Notes: generated by a model not told the origin, from the sequence alone. Shown: positions 16,948 through 27,026, numbered from the stretch's first letter. The stretch: DNA of 64,000 bases from Shimia gijangensis (GCF_900142085.1 NZ_FQZQ01000015.1:1-64000), one strand, 5' to 3'. A program made the numbers and translations.

Positions 16948-18024
16948 ATGACAGGTGTATTGCCTAGCCAAACTATTGAAAACATGTTGGACTCTGGTCA
17001 GATCGTAACAGATCTTCCGGCTGTCGATGGGCAAGTGCAGCCTGCCAGTCTGGACCTGCGACTTGGCACCGTCGCGTACCGCGTGCGCGCTTCGTTCCTG
17101 GCGGGAAATGGTCGCAGCGTCAAGGATCGTCTGGAAGAGTTTGAGATGCATCGCATCGATCTCACAGGAAGTGCGGTTCTGGAAAAGGGCTGCGTCTATG
17201 TTGTGCCCTTGATGGAAAGCCTGAACCTGCCGGACGATGTTCAGGCCGTGGCAAACGCCAAAAGTTCGACCGGACGGCTTGATCTTTTGACCCGTACGAT
17301 CACGGATGGTGGCACAGAATTTGACCGTATTTCTCAGGGGTATAGCGGTCCGCTGTATGCCGAGATTTGCCCACGATCCTTCTCGGTTCTGGTGCGCCCC
17401 GGGATGCGGCTGAACCAAATTCGGTTCCGTCAGGGGCAAAGCATTCTAAGCGACGCTGACTTGCGTGTTCTGCACGAGCGCTCTCCGCTTGTGGATGGAG
17501 ATGCCGTCATTGACGAAGGCCTGGGTTTTTCGGTCGATCTCAAACCCGACAGCGGAACACTAGTTGGATACCGGGCCAAACCACATACCGGCGTGATTGA
17601 TCTGGAAAACATCGGCCATTACGAGCCGTCGGAATATTGGGAAGAACTGCACTCATCAGATGGGCAGATCATCCTTGATCCCGGTGCGTTTTATATCCTT
17701 GTGAGCCGCGAAGCTGTGCACATCCCCCCTGCCTATGCCGCCGAGATGGCGCCGTTTTTGGCCATGGTGGGCGAGTTCCGTGTGCATTATGCGGGCTTTT
17801 TTGACCCCGGATTTGGTCATGATGCGGCTGGCGGCACCGGATCACGCGGTGTGCTTGAGGTACGCTGTCACGAGGCGCCTTTTGTGCTGGAACACGGGCA
17901 GGTCGTCGGGCGTTTGGTGTACGAGCGCATGGCCGACGTGCCAGATCAGCTCTATGGCTCTGGAATCGCGTCGAATTATCAGGGTCAGGGCCTGAAGTTA
18001 TCCAAGCATTTTCGCATGAAGTAG
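16948..18024 (+). CDS. dcd: dCTP deaminase, double-length form
   Basis: A 358-residue protein of the Dcd/DUT trimeric family that converts dCTP to dUTP for thymidylate synthesis. The N-terminal half has NAKSSTGRLDL (about 103-113), matching the SS-x-GR nucleotide loop, and Glu139 in GYSGPLYAEICPR, the likely catalytic acid. The C-terminal half repeats the fold with divergent sequence (FRVHYAGFFDPGFGHDAAGGTGSRGVLEVR). Ordinary Dcd is about 190 residues; this duplicated form is common in alphaproteobacteria. I use the ATG at 16948 because the longer frame begins inside the terminator stem. Confidence 0.85.
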   Translation: MTGVLPSQTIENMLDSGQIVTDLPAVDGQVQPASLDLRLGTVAYRVRASFLAGNGRSVKDRLEEFEMHRIDLTGSAVLEKGCVYVVPLMESLNLPDDVQAVANAKSSTGRLDLLTRTITDGGTEFDRISQGYSGPLYAEICPRSFSVLVRPGMRLNQIRFRQGQSILSDADLRVLHERSPLVDGDAVIDEGLGFSVDLKPDSGTLVGYRAKPHTGVIDLENIGHYEPSEYWEELHSSDGQIILDPGAFYILVSREAVHIPPAYAAEMAPFLAMVGEFRVHYAGFFDPGFGHDAAGGTGSRGVLEVRCHEAPFVLEHGQVVGRLVYERMADVPDQLYGSGIASNYQGQGLKLSKHFRMK

Positions 18025-18027
18025 ACC

Positions 18028-18564
18028 CTATTTGATGTTGGTGCCTTGCGACAATTCAGGGGTAACACCGACCTGAACACCGCGCTCCAGATGGGTTGAA
18101 AGCACCACATAGGTGCGTGTGCTGCGCACACCGGGCATGTCGTAAATCCGCCAAAGAAACCCCTCCATCGCTTCGGGGCAATCCATGCGCACTTTGAGAA
18201 TCAACCCGGTGTCACCGGTGACGGCATGGACTTCTTCCACTTCCGGAAGGTCAGCCAGTTCCAAAATGCCTTCGGTTTTGCCCCAGCCGGCGGCCTCAAC
18301 ATGCACAAAAGCCAGAAAATCTTTGCCGAGCGATGGCCCATTCAAATCAGCGCTGGTGCGTTTGATCACCCCAGTGGCGCGCAGACGCTTGACCCGCTCA
18401 TGAACGGCAGGGGCGGAAAGCCCGACATCACGCCCCAGATCGGCGTAGGATCGGGTCGCGTCCTGAGACAGCGCAGCCAGGATTTTTCGGTCAAAAGCGT
18501 CGAGAGCCTTGGACTTGGGGGCTGTTTGCCGAAGATTGTCTGTTTCTTCACTGCGGTTGTTCAT
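18028..18564 (-). CDS. Lrp/AsnC-family transcriptional regulator
   Basis: A 178-residue regulator. The helix-turn-helix spans about 22-75 (AFDRKILAALSQDATRSYADLGRDVGLS), followed by the RAM ligand-binding domain. It has a 20-residue N-terminal extension relative to most Lrp proteins. It converges on dcd with three bases between stops. The target and effector amino acid cannot be told from sequence. Confidence 0.9.
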   Translation of the reverse strand: MNNRSEETDNLRQTAPKSKALDAFDRKILAALSQDATRSYADLGRDVGLSAPAVHERVKRLRATGVIKRTSADLNGPSLGKDFLAFVHVEAAGWGKTEGILELADLPEVEEVHAVTGDTGLILKVRMDCPEAMEGFLWRIYDMPGVRSTRTYVVLSTHLERGVQVGVTPELSQGTNIK

Positions 18565-18852
18565 CGGGGTATCCCCTGAATGCCATCTGGATCACACCCG
18601 AAGTATCGAACCCCATTCACTGTTTCAAGGGCCCTACCGATGATCCTTTTGCGGATGGTATCTGTTGGCGGGATGAATGACAGCGCGCCGGGGCGGTCTG
18701 CGATTGCTGCTCTCAAGTGTGTTTGGCACAAAACCGTAGCTCAACTCAGTTTTTCAGACGAAACGACCGAGTCGGTGCAAATGGGGTTACGTCATTCAAT
18801 CGGTTTGGTGCTCGAGGCAACCTAAGACATCAAGCATTGGCAAGGCAAAGGC

Positions 18853-19065
18853 TCAGAAACGGGTCATCTTTTTTGTGATGCGCATCGCCTGACGGGTGTG
18901 TTGGGCGTCTGGTTGAGTCATTTTCCCGCTGCGCTGGTCTTGCGGGGTCGCACGTCCGGCACTTTCTTCGGATGAAAGAGCCTTGGTTCCGGCTTTCATG
19001 CCAAAACGCATCGCTTTGCGCACAAATATTCGCAATACCATATTAATTAGTTGGTTCGAGTTCAT
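18853..19065 (-). CDS. Small basic conserved protein, 70 residues
   Basis: Begins MNSNQLINMVLRIFVRKAM, a pattern I associate with short roseobacter proteins near scp and tat genes, and ends in a basic tail rich in Arg and Lys (RQAMRITKKMTRF). It is preceded by an A/G-rich ribosome-binding site. The first helix is amphipathic and could touch the membrane. It follows scpB on the same strand after 90 bases. Function unknown. Confidence 0.65.
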   Translation of the reverse strand: MNSNQLINMVLRIFVRKAMRFGMKAGTKALSSEESAGRATPQDQRSGKMTQPDAQHTRQAMRITKKMTRF

Positions 19066-19155
19066 AATACTGTCTTCTTTTTAAATCTGCCTTTGACGTA
19101 AAATAGCGTCAAATTGTGAAAACTGTAAGGCAGTCGGCAATAATTGGCGCAAAGG

Positions 19156-19815
19156 TCAGTCTTCGAACAATTCTGACTGGCCTTCTGTGGCCTCTTCTTC
19201 GGCGTCCTCGTCTTCGCCCAGTTTGGGCATGGAGCCCGGTGGTGGACGGTTTTCCAAAAGGCCTGCAGAGCGCAACTCCTTGAGTCCGGGCAAGTCACGC
19301 GCGTTTTCCAGACCGAACTGATCCAGAAACTCTGGTGTGACCACAAAAGTGACTGGGCGACCCGGAGTCATTTTGCGCCGTCCAAAGCGAATCCACTCCA
19401 TCTCGAGCAGTTGATCTACGGTACCGCGGCTCACGCTCACACCGCGAATTTCTTCGATTTCGGCACGCGTAACGGGCTGGTGATAGGCAATGATCGCAAG
19501 CGTTTCGATGGCGGCGCGCGACAGTTTGCGGGTTTCGACCATCTCTTTTTGCATGAGAAACCCAAGGTCCGGCGCCGTCCGCATGGCCCAGGCATCGCCA
19601 ACTTTTGTGACCCGCACACCGCGACCTTCATAGCGTTTGCGCAGATGTGCCAGCGCCTCGGCCGCGTCGCAGCCATGCGGCATCCGGTCATTCAGCTCTT
19701 TGACTGACACAGGTTCAGCACTGGCAAAAAGAATGGCTTCACACATCCGTTCCTGCTCGGCGATGGGCGGAGCCTCGAACAGGCTTTCTTCTTTGCTTTC
19801 AATTTCTTCAGGCAT
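19156..19815 (-). CDS. scpB: Segregation and condensation protein B
   Basis: About 219 residues. ScpB is the paired winged-helix kleisin partner that joins ScpA and SMC for chromosome compaction. Recognisable are EAILFASAEPVSVKEL, ETLAIIAYHQPVTRAEIEEIRGVS and TPGRPVTFVVTPEFLDQFGLE. The C-terminus is a long acidic tail. The ATG at 19815 overlaps the end of scpA; another in-frame ATG three codons upstream (19824) is also possible, and neither has a strong ribosome-binding site, which fits coupling to scpA. Confidence 0.92.
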   Translation of the reverse strand: MPEEIESKEESLFEAPPIAEQERMCEAILFASAEPVSVKELNDRMPHGCDAAEALAHLRKRYEGRGVRVTKVGDAWAMRTAPDLGFLMQKEMVETRKLSRAAIETLAIIAYHQPVTRAEIEEIRGVSVSRGTVDQLLEMEWIRFGRRKMTPGRPVTFVVTPEFLDQFGLENARDLPGLKELRSAGLLENRPPPGSMPKLGEDEDAEEEATEGQSELFED

Positions 19816-20605
19816 GATTTTCATCTTTTTTGCGCAGTTGAATTGGTGCGAAAATCTCGGTTTGCCGGATCTCAACTTTGCCCTCTTTGGCAAGTTCCAA
19901 CGAAGCGGCGAAGGTGGCAGCAGTGGCAGAGCGGCGCTTTTTGGGGTCGTTTTCCCAGCCAATCGGCAGGTAGCTCAGGATATCCGTCCACTGCCCCGCA
20001 TAGCCAATCATGCCTCGCATGCGCTCGAGCGCTTCTTCCATCGTGAAAACGGACTCCCGATCCATGGTGAAGGGGCGGAAATCATCACGGGTGCGAATGC
20101 GTGCATAGCCCTGCATCAGATCCAACAACGTTGCGGTATAGGTGACACTGCGAATGCGGGTCACGTCTTCGGGAATGCCACGGGCAAAAAATTCGCGCCC
20201 CAAACGGTCACGGGCCATCAGTTTGGCCGCCGCATCCCGCATGGCCTGCAACCGCTCAAGCTGAAACGCCAGATGCGCAGCCAGTTCTTCGCCAGACGGG
20301 CCCTCTTCGGTGGGATCAGGTGGCAGCAGCAACCGTGATTTCAGGAACGCCAGCCAGGCCGCCATAACAAGGTAATCGGCAGCCAATTCAAGCCGCAATT
20401 GTTTGGCCTTCTCGACAAAGGCCAGATATTGCTGGGCCAAGTGCAGGATCGATATTTTGCGCAGATCAACTTTTTGAGTGCGTGACAGGGTCAGCAGAAG
20501 GTCCAAAGGGCCTTCGAATCCATCCACATCCACGATCAGTGCTTCGGCGGCCAGACGTGCTGCCACTGCTTCTGTTTGGATTTCGCCTGAGAATTTCTCA
20601 GTCAT
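19808..20605 (-). CDS. scpA: Segregation and condensation protein A
   Basis: About 265 residues. ScpA is the kleisin that bridges SMC heads. The signature FEGPLDLLLTLSRTQKVDLRKISI lies near the N-terminus and the C-terminal winged helix near ATFAASLELAKEGKVEIRQ. I prefer ATG at 20605, preceded by GGCAGGGG, over a TTG five codons upstream that overlaps the nagZ stop. It sits between nagZ and scpB in the conserved rhodobacterial order. Confidence 0.92.
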   Translation of the reverse strand: MTEKFSGEIQTEAVAARLAAEALIVDVDGFEGPLDLLLTLSRTQKVDLRKISILHLAQQYLAFVEKAKQLRLELAADYLVMAAWLAFLKSRLLLPPDPTEEGPSGEELAAHLAFQLERLQAMRDAAAKLMARDRLGREFFARGIPEDVTRIRSVTYTATLLDLMQGYARIRTRDDFRPFTMDRESVFTMEEALERMRGMIGYAGQWTDILSYLPIGWENDPKKRRSATAATFAASLELAKEGKVEIRQTEIFAPIQLRKKDENHA

Positions 20606-20616
20606 GCCCCTGCCCG

Positions 20617-21603
20617 TCAAATAAGGGTCTCAAGTTCGGCAGTGAGCGCAGAAATGTCAAGCGTTACAGGTATTTTGCGGGCATCAAGAACCGCTTGAGC
20701 CCTTACCTGTGCGACCTGTGTCATTTCACCAGCGGCTTCGACCACTTCGGCCATCTCTTGCAGATCGCCATTGCAGTGCAAAACCACGTCGCATCCTGCG
20801 TCAATTGATGCCGAGGAGCGCTGTGACAATGGCCCTGATAAGGCCTTCATGGAAATGTCGTCGGTCATGATCAGACCATCAAAGCCAATTTTATCGCGGA
20901 TCAATTGCATCACTATTGGTGAGGTCGTCGCGGGAGCCGCGTCCAGAGCATCGTAGACCAAATGCGCTGTCATTCCCATGGGCAGATCATTCAACGCCCG
21001 AAACGGCGCGAAATCGCGTTTAAGTTCGTCTGCATTTGCCGAGACAAGTGGAAGATCCAGATGACTGTCGGCCTGTGCGCGGCCGTGACCCGGAATGTGT
21101 TTCAAAACCGGTAATACGCCACCGTCCGCCAGACCATCCGCCACCGCACGCCCAAGCGTCGACACGTGCGTGACGTCCGAACCATAGCAGCGATTTTTCA
21201 AAAACGGATGGGTGACGTCACAAGCCACATCCACCATCGGCGCACAATTTGCGTCAATCCCGACAGATCGCAATTCAAGCGCCGTGATCAGGTACCGCAA
21301 ATACATCGCACGTTCGGCATTTCGACCCGCAGCAGTGACAAAGTCCAAAGGGGGAGTCCATTCAGTGGCCAATGGCGGCCGCAGTCGCTGAACGCGCCCG
21401 CCTTCCTGATCAATCAGGATCGGGGCTTCGTGATCGACACAAGACCTTAGATCATCACAGAGGGCCCGAATTTGCTCAGAGGTGTCGATATTTCGGGCAA
21501 AAAGGATAAAGCCAAAGGGGCGTGCATTGCGAAAAAATGTTTTTTTCCCGGAAGTTAGCCGAAGTCCTTCACAGCCCAGAATGGTGGCACCAATATAGCT
21601 CAC
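20617..21603 (-). CDS. nagZ: Beta-N-acetylhexosaminidase (NagZ)
   Basis: A glycoside hydrolase family 3 enzyme of about 328 residues that removes N-acetylglucosamine from 1,6-anhydro-muropeptides in cytoplasmic cell-wall recycling. It shows the binding segment LIDQEGGRVQRLRPP, the flexible-loop motif KHIPGHGRAQADSHLDLP with the catalytic His-Asp pair, and the nucleophile segment GLIMTDDISMKAL. I use GTG at 21603, which overlaps the stop of the SPOR gene (GTGA); the longer frame lies entirely inside that gene. Confidence 0.92.
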   Translation of the reverse strand: MSYIGATILGCEGLRLTSGKKTFFRNARPFGFILFARNIDTSEQIRALCDDLRSCVDHEAPILIDQEGGRVQRLRPPLATEWTPPLDFVTAAGRNAERAMYLRYLITALELRSVGIDANCAPMVDVACDVTHPFLKNRCYGSDVTHVSTLGRAVADGLADGGVLPVLKHIPGHGRAQADSHLDLPLVSANADELKRDFAPFRALNDLPMGMTAHLVYDALDAAPATTSPIVMQLIRDKIGFDGLIMTDDISMKALSGPLSQRSSASIDAGCDVVLHCNGDLQEMAEVVEAAGEMTQVAQVRAQAVLDARKIPVTLDISALTAELETLI

Positions 21604-22628
21604 CTCACAGTAACCGGGATGCAATCTGCCCGCTCGGCCTTGAGCGCGGAACACATCCGCCGCGCATCGCTGAGATCAGCAAACCCCATGGCACGCAGGC
21701 GATAAAACACGCGTCCACCACTTTGGGCCTCCTGAATGACCTGAGTTTTGTCGCCCAGATAGTCGCTGAACCGAGCACTGAGCCGGGTCCATTCTTCGGC
21801 CGCCATTTCAGAGCTGGCATAAGCGCCAAGCTGCACCAGGTGGGTTCCCACAGGGATCGACGCGGCGTCGACAACAGACGCGGGCGCATCAGCGGTCGCC
21901 GTAGCGGAGGCCACTTTTTCGGTTTTCCCCAATCCCTCGGGTCGCAAATGCGGACGCAGGGAATGGCTGACACCGTTGGTAAACTTTACTTTCGGGGTAC
22001 TGGGTTCCGGTTTCGCCTCAGGTTCTGAAACCTCGACATCCCCCAGTGATACTTTGACCGGATCGGTATCTGCCGGGCCAGATTGGCTGAGAGGTTCCAC
22101 ATCATTGGCAATCTGCTGAGCAAAGGCTTCGATAGCTTCGATTTTCCCACTGGCCAGCGGTGGTGGCGCGACGATATCGCTTTGGTCGGTTTTGCGAGCT
22201 TCTTTTGCCGTCGTTGTCTCACCCCCTGGCAGGCTGGCATTCTGAATCTTGGCATCTTCGTTGCTCAGATCGATCGGCGCTGGCGCGAGTGTAAGCCGGT
22301 CTGCCGGGGCCGCAGCCGATCCATCGGCGGCAACGCTGTTCACTGACAGTCCCTGATGGGCAGCTTGCCGCCCGCCGGGTTCTTCGGGTTGAACACGCAT
22401 CGGACCCTCAACCGAACGCACCACCGGCACACCGCTGACGTCGCGCATCAAAAGTTTGTAGCTCCACACACCCGTGCCGACCACCAAAGCCAGACTGGTA
22501 AGCGCGCCAGCCCAGTTGACAAGCGGCCCCAAAGAGCGCGCCTTATCAGGTACAACCTGTTGTTCCGAAATCGGAATCTCTACCATCATCGCCTCACTGC
22601 CACGACGATGCATTGTCGTCGGGGTCAT
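21600..22628 (-). CDS. SPOR-domain membrane protein
   Basis: A 342-residue bitopic protein: short cytoplasmic N-terminus, one membrane helix at about 36-56 (VNWAGALTSLALVVGTGVWSY), a long disordered Pro/Ala/Ser-rich periplasmic linker, and a SPOR domain at about 262-340 (THLVQLGAYASSEMAAEEW). SPOR domains bind denuded septal peptidoglycan, so a role in cell division is likely. It lies between argS and nagZ, with nagZ translation coupled. Confidence 0.88.
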   Translation of the reverse strand: MTPTTMHRRGSEAMMVEIPISEQQVVPDKARSLGPLVNWAGALTSLALVVGTGVWSYKLLMRDVSGVPVVRSVEGPMRVQPEEPGGRQAAHQGLSVNSVAADGSAAAPADRLTLAPAPIDLSNEDAKIQNASLPGGETTTAKEARKTDQSDIVAPPPLASGKIEAIEAFAQQIANDVEPLSQSGPADTDPVKVSLGDVEVSEPEAKPEPSTPKVKFTNGVSHSLRPHLRPEGLGKTEKVASATATADAPASVVDAASIPVGTHLVQLGAYASSEMAAEEWTRLSARFSDYLGDKTQVIQEAQSGGRVFYRLRAMGFADLSDARRMCSALKAERADCIPVTVR

Positions 22629-22666
22629 CTTGCCTTTGCCTCAACCCCGCGACATGTGCAGCTTGG

Positions 22667-24412
22667 TTACCGCATCTCCTGCGCAGGAGTTACGCCAAGA
22701 ATACCAAGACCGGCAGAAATAACAACGGCTACGGCACGTGCGAGTGCGATTTTCGCCTGAGATGTGGCTGCATCACCCTCTTGGATGAAGCGCAAGGACA
22801 CGTCGTCGTTGCCTTTGTTCCAAAAGGCATGCAGTTCGCTGGCCAGTTCATAGAGGTAAAACGCCACGCGGTGGGGTTCATTGGTGCGCCCTGCAATCTC
22901 AACCAGACGGGGCCATTCGGCGATCTTTTTGGCAACGGTGATTTCTGCGTCGCTGTCCAGTTTCGACAGGTCCGCCGCCATCAACGTGGCGTCATCCGCC
23001 GCAATCCCGGCCTCGGCAGCTTTGCGCAGAACCGAACAGACCCGCGCATGGGCGTATTGCACATAAAAAACCGGATTGTCCTTGGACTGTTCCAGCACCT
23101 TGTCGAAATCAAAGTCCAGCGGTGCGTCGTTTTTGCGGGTCAGCATGTGGAACCGGGTCACATCCGCGCCAACCTGATCGACAACGTCGCGCAAGGTAAT
23201 GAACGTACCTGCCCGTTTGGACATTTTGAACGGCTCACCGTCTTTCCACAGTTTCACCAGCTGGGTCAGTTTGATGTCGAGCGGCACCTTGCCGTCACTC
23301 AGCGCAGAAACCGCTGCCTTCATGCGTTTGACATAGCCACCATGGTCAGCCCCGAACACATCAATAAGAGCGTCGAAGCCTCTGGAAACTTTATCATAAT
23401 GATAGGCGATGTCTGGTGCGAAATAGGTCCATCCGCCGTCTGATTTTTTGACGGGGCGATCCACGTCATCGCCGTGTTCAGTCGACTTGAACAAGGTTTG
23501 TTCGCGCGGCTCCCAGTCTTCGGGCTTTTTGCCCTTGGGTGGTTCAAGCACGCCTTCATAGATCAGACCCTTGTCATCAAGTGCCTGTAGTGCGGCTTCG
23601 ATCCGGCCTGTGCCGTAAAGCGATTTTTCGGAATAAAACAGATCCATCTCAACGCCCAGAGCTTTGAGATCAGCCCGGATCAGGTCCATCATCGCCTCGG
23701 TCGCGTATTCGCGGATTTCGATAAGCCAGACGTCTTCGGGTTGATCGACGTAAGCATCGCCGACTTTGTCTTTTAGTGCCTGACCAACCGGGATCAGATA
23801 GTCACCGGGATAGGTGCCATCCTCAAACGCGACCTCTTTGCCAAAGGCTTCGAGGTAACGCAGGTATACCGAACGTGCCAACACATCGACCTGCGCACCG
23901 CCGTCATTGATGTAATACTCACGGGTGACGTTGTAGCCGACAAAATCCAGCAGGGACGCCAGAGCATCACCAAACACCGCCCCACGGGTGTGACCAACGT
24001 GCAGTGGCCCGGTGGGGTTGGCGGAAACATATTCGACATTGACCTTGAGCCCCTGCCCCATGGACGAGCGGCCAAAGTCAGCGCCGCCCTGAACGGCGTC
24101 TTTGACCAGTCCTTGCCACAACGTGGGTGCCAGGCGCAGGTTCAAAAACCCCGGACCGGCAACTTCGGCGCTGATAATGCGGGCGTCTTCGGCCAGTTTG
24201 GCGGCCAGCACGTCAGCAATATCACGTGGTTTCATCCTGGCAGGCTTGGCCAACACCATCGCGGCATTGGTCGCCATATCGCCATGTGCGGCGTCGCGCG
24301 GAGGCTCAACCGCCACATTGGCAAAGTCCAGACCTTCAGGCAGCACGCCTTCGGAAGTCATCTGTTCCAGCGCGCCGATCACCAGCGTGCGAATATCGGT
24401 GAAAAGGTTCAT
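22667..24412 (-). CDS. argS: Arginyl-tRNA synthetase
   Basis: A 581-residue class I synthetase that charges tRNA-Arg. The HIGH-type motif is HVGHTRG after SANPTGPL, and the KMSKS-type motif reads KMSKRAG. The N-terminal additional domain spans about 1-110 and the C-terminal anticodon-binding domain begins near [11 protein letters not shown]. Length is normal. It follows dgt after 70 bases in the same operon. Confidence 0.96.
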   Translation of the reverse strand: MNLFTDIRTLVIGALEQMTSEGVLPEGLDFANVAVEPPRDAAHGDMATNAAMVLAKPARMKPRDIADVLAAKLAEDARIISAEVAGPGFLNLRLAPTLWQGLVKDAVQGGADFGRSSMGQGLKVNVEYVSANPTGPLHVGHTRGAVFGDALASLLDFVGYNVTREYYINDGGAQVDVLARSVYLRYLEAFGKEVAFEDGTYPGDYLIPVGQALKDKVGDAYVDQPEDVWLIEIREYATEAMMDLIRADLKALGVEMDLFYSEKSLYGTGRIEAALQALDDKGLIYEGVLEPPKGKKPEDWEPREQTLFKSTEHGDDVDRPVKKSDGGWTYFAPDIAYHYDKVSRGFDALIDVFGADHGGYVKRMKAAVSALSDGKVPLDIKLTQLVKLWKDGEPFKMSKRAGTFITLRDVVDQVGADVTRFHMLTRKNDAPLDFDFDKVLEQSKDNPVFYVQYAHARVCSVLRKAAEAGIAADDATLMAADLSKLDSDAEITVAKKIAEWPRLVEIAGRTNEPHRVAFYLYELASELHAFWNKGNDDVSLRFIQEGDAATSQAKIALARAVAVVISAGLGILGVTPAQEMR

Positions 24413-24482
24413 GAGACCCGTCCTAAATGATTTGGGCCGGGTTTATCACCGTGGGCGGTCAGGTCAACCGATCAGACCCGGT

Positions 24483-25625
24483 TCAGACCGATCCAAACAG
24501 CCGCGCATGTTCCTGTAAGGCATAGCGATCGGTCATACCGGCAAGATAGTCTGACACGATCCGTGCCACATGGGTTTTATCAGGGGCATGCGCCAGATCC
24601 GCCTGCCAGTTTTCGGGCAACAGAGCGGTATTGCCCATAAACAACGGGAACAAATCCTCGACAATTTTGGTCACCTCGGCCCGTTTCATCATCACCGATG
24701 GCGCCCGGTACATGCGGGTGAACAAAAAGTGGCGGATTTCTTGCAGATCAGACCAAAGCGCGGTGGAAAATTGGATCACGGGTGCTTTGTTGGCGCGAAT
24801 TTCCTCAACGCTTTGCGCACCACTGGCTTGCAGCAGGTCCCGCGAGGTGTCGATCACGTCGCCGACCATCACGCCGAACACTTGTCGCAACGCCTCGTGG
24901 CGACGACGGTTGGCATCCAGCCCCGGATGCAATCGATCAACTCCGTCGTAAGCCTCTGAAATGATGGGCAGGTTCAGAATATCTGCTTCTGTGAACAGCC
25001 CGGCCCGCAAGCCATCATGCAGATCGTGATTGTTATAGGCAATATCGTCTGCAAGGGCGGCCACCTGGGCCTCAGCACTGGCGTATGTGTGCAGCTCAAG
25101 GTCATGCACAGCGTTGTAGTCAGCCAGCGCATAAGGCAAATTGCCCACAACCGGCCCGTTGTGCTTGGCAATGCCCTCGAGCGTTTCCCACGTCAGATTG
25201 AGCCCATCAAACCCGGCATAATGACGTTCGAGCGAGGTTACGATACGAATGGCTTGCGCATTGTGGTCAAACCCACCGTAGGGTTGCATCAAAAGGTGCA
25301 GCGCGTCTTCACCAGTGTGGCCAAAGGGCGTGTGTCCAAGATCATGGGCCAGCGCCACGGCCTCGGTCAGCTCAGCATTTAGCCCCAAAGCCCCGGAAAT
25401 GGTGCGTGCAACTTGCGCCACCTCAATGGAATGGGTCAGACGTGTGCGATAATAATCGCCCTCGTGTTCAACAAACACCTGGGTTTTGTGCTTCAGTCGC
25501 CGAAAGGCGCTAGAGTGGATGATCCGGTCGCGATCCCGCTGAAAGCAGGAGCGAAAAGTGCTTTCCTCTTCCCTGACACGCCGTCCCCTGGCGGTACTGG
25601 GATCCGAGGCATATGACGCTCTCAT
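24483..25625 (-). CDS. dgt: Deoxyguanosinetriphosphate triphosphohydrolase-like protein
   Basis: A 380-residue HD-domain protein. The metal site is visible as His in RLTHSIEVAQ, the HD pair in VALAHDLGHTPFGHTGE, and a later Asp in LADDIAYNNHD. The N-terminal RLKHKTQVF motif is typical of bacterial dGTPase-like proteins. Such enzymes cleave dNTPs to nucleoside and tripolyphosphate; the preferred substrate of this type-2 branch is uncertain. It is the first gene of the minus-strand dgt-argS cluster and is divergent from erpA. Confidence 0.92.
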   Translation of the reverse strand: MRASYASDPSTARGRRVREEESTFRSCFQRDRDRIIHSSAFRRLKHKTQVFVEHEGDYYRTRLTHSIEVAQVARTISGALGLNAELTEAVALAHDLGHTPFGHTGEDALHLLMQPYGGFDHNAQAIRIVTSLERHYAGFDGLNLTWETLEGIAKHNGPVVGNLPYALADYNAVHDLELHTYASAEAQVAALADDIAYNNHDLHDGLRAGLFTEADILNLPIISEAYDGVDRLHPGLDANRRRHEALRQVFGVMVGDVIDTSRDLLQASGAQSVEEIRANKAPVIQFSTALWSDLQEIRHFLFTRMYRAPSVMMKRAEVTKIVEDLFPLFMGNTALLPENWQADLAHAPDKTHVARIVSDYLAGMTDRYALQEHARLFGSV

Positions 25626-25739
25626 CGATCTGGTCCTTGTGGCCTGTCCCTTAGGTTTCTATATTGCAGGGTGGCTGCCTTGGAAACCGGCCAAATTCCC
25701 GCGAACCTGTAACCTGTTCAGCCTGTCAGGAGAGACACA

Positions 25740-26063
25740 ATGAACCTTCCGCCCAAAGTGACCGACCGAGCCTATGAACGTCTTGCCGAAATTGGTGCGG
25801 CAGATCAGGGTCAGGCCTTGCGTGTTGCCGTCGAAGGTGGGGGATGTTCCGGGTTTCAATACGAGATCAAGCTGGACACGCCGGCCGAGGATGACATGGT
25901 TCTGGAAAGCAACGGCGAAAAGGTCATTGTGGATTCCGTGTCAATGCCATTTCTGGCCAATGCCGTCATCGATTTCAGCGAAGAACTGATTGGGGCACGG
26001 TTTGTAATCGACAACCCCAACGCGTCAAGCTCGTGCGGATGCGGAACCAGTTTTTCGATCTAA
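25740..26063 (+). CDS. erpA: A-type iron-sulfur cluster carrier (ErpA/IscA)
   Basis: A 107-residue HesB/IscA-family protein that delivers Fe-S clusters to apo-enzymes. The three conserved cysteines are visible: one in GGGCSGFQY and two in the C-terminal SSCGCGTSF. The ATG follows GGAGAGACACA. It is divergent from dgt and converges on the DMT transporter gene, with nine bases between stops. The exact paralogue (ErpA or IscA) cannot be settled by eye. Confidence 0.93.
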   Translation: MNLPPKVTDRAYERLAEIGAADQGQALRVAVEGGGCSGFQYEIKLDTPAEDDMVLESNGEKVIVDSVSMPFLANAVIDFSEELIGARFVIDNPNASSSCGCGTSFSI

Positions 26064-26072
26064 ATCAGAATT

Positions 26073-27026
26073 TTACCTGACGATCTTCGTGTATCTTCTG
26101 GGCTGCCACAGGCGCAGGCTGAAGCGTTGTGACAAAGGGATGGCCACCGCCTTGTCTTTGGTGGGTTGCATCTGATCCCAGATCAGGAACACGCCCGACC
26201 CGATGACGATGGCCACACCAAGATAGATGTTGGAGGCAGGCACTTCGCCAAAGAACACAGCGCCCAGGACAACCATCCAGACAAATTGCAGATTCATCAA
26301 AGGTGTGACGGCATAGGCAGCAAGCAAGCGCAGTGACACCACCAGCAGCCAGCGCGCGGCAAACAAAAACACGGCATAAGCCCCGACCCATCCCAGATCC
26401 CCAAGGGGCATCGGTTTGTACACAAAAGGCAAAACCATCGCCATCGCCACACAAAGCGCGGCATTGGGAAAGAACACCTGAGCGAGCGAATTGGCCTCAT
26501 ACCGACCGATGAAGCGCGCCAACACCATGGACAGCGTGCCACAGAGACAGGCAAACAGTGCCACCAGATGGCCAAAGGAAACCGAAGCAATCCCGCCCGG
26601 AAACAGGCACAACACGCCAATGAAGCCCGCAGCAAGCGCCGCCCATGCCACGGGGCGCACGTACTCGCCCAAGATGGGGGCGGAAAACAATCCGGCAAAG
26701 ATGGGCATCATGCCAATGAAAACAAAGACTTCCGCAAAGGGCAGAAAGCGAAAGGCGTAAAAGAAGGCCACCGATCCGATAACGGTAAGCAAGGCCCGCA
26801 GCGCCATGGCGCGCGGACAAGAGGTGCGCAAAGACTGGGTTTCACCGCTGGCGCGCGCGGACACCCAGCTGAGCCCCACCACGATGGCCCCGGAAAACGC
26901 AAAAAGCTGGGGGGCGGCATATCCGGCAGCGATGAATTTCGTGATCGCATCGGCCGAAGAAATTGCCAGCGTGTAGAGAAGAACCAATCCGGTTCCCGCA
27001 AGCGCGCCTTTGTTCCAGAGGGCCAT
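26073..27026 (-). CDS. DMT-superfamily (EamA) transporter
   Basis: About 317 residues with ten hydrophobic helices in two EamA repeats (second repeat around RFIGRYEANSLAQVFFPNA to IYLGVAIVIGSGVFLIWDQM). Members mostly export amino acids, metabolites or drugs. Its ATG overlaps the stop of the 27026 gene (ATGTGATG), so the two are translationally coupled, tying this transporter to the FTSGL-repeat peptide operon. A role in exporting a product of that operon is inference; the DMT family has no established peptide-export role that I know of. Confidence 0.85.
   Translation of the reverse strand: MALWNKGALAGTGLVLLYTLAISSADAITKFIAAGYAAPQLFAFSGAIVVGLSWVSARASGETQSLRTSCPRAMALRALLTVIGSVAFFYAFRFLPFAEVFVFIGMMPIFAGLFSAPILGEYVRPVAWAALAAGFIGVLCLFPGGIASVSFGHLVALFACLCGTLSMVLARFIGRYEANSLAQVFFPNAALCVAMAMVLPFVYKPMPLGDLGWVGAYAVFLFAARWLLVVSLRLLAAYAVTPLMNLQFVWMVVLGAVFFGEVPASNIYLGVAIVIGSGVFLIWDQMQPTKDKAVAIPLSQRFSLRLWQPRRYTKIVR

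Noticed and set aside
18580-18825. Plus-strand 81-codon frame between the Lrp gene and the small basic gene
   Set aside because: No ribosome-binding site, no family, no neighbours in a matching operon; the composition looks random.
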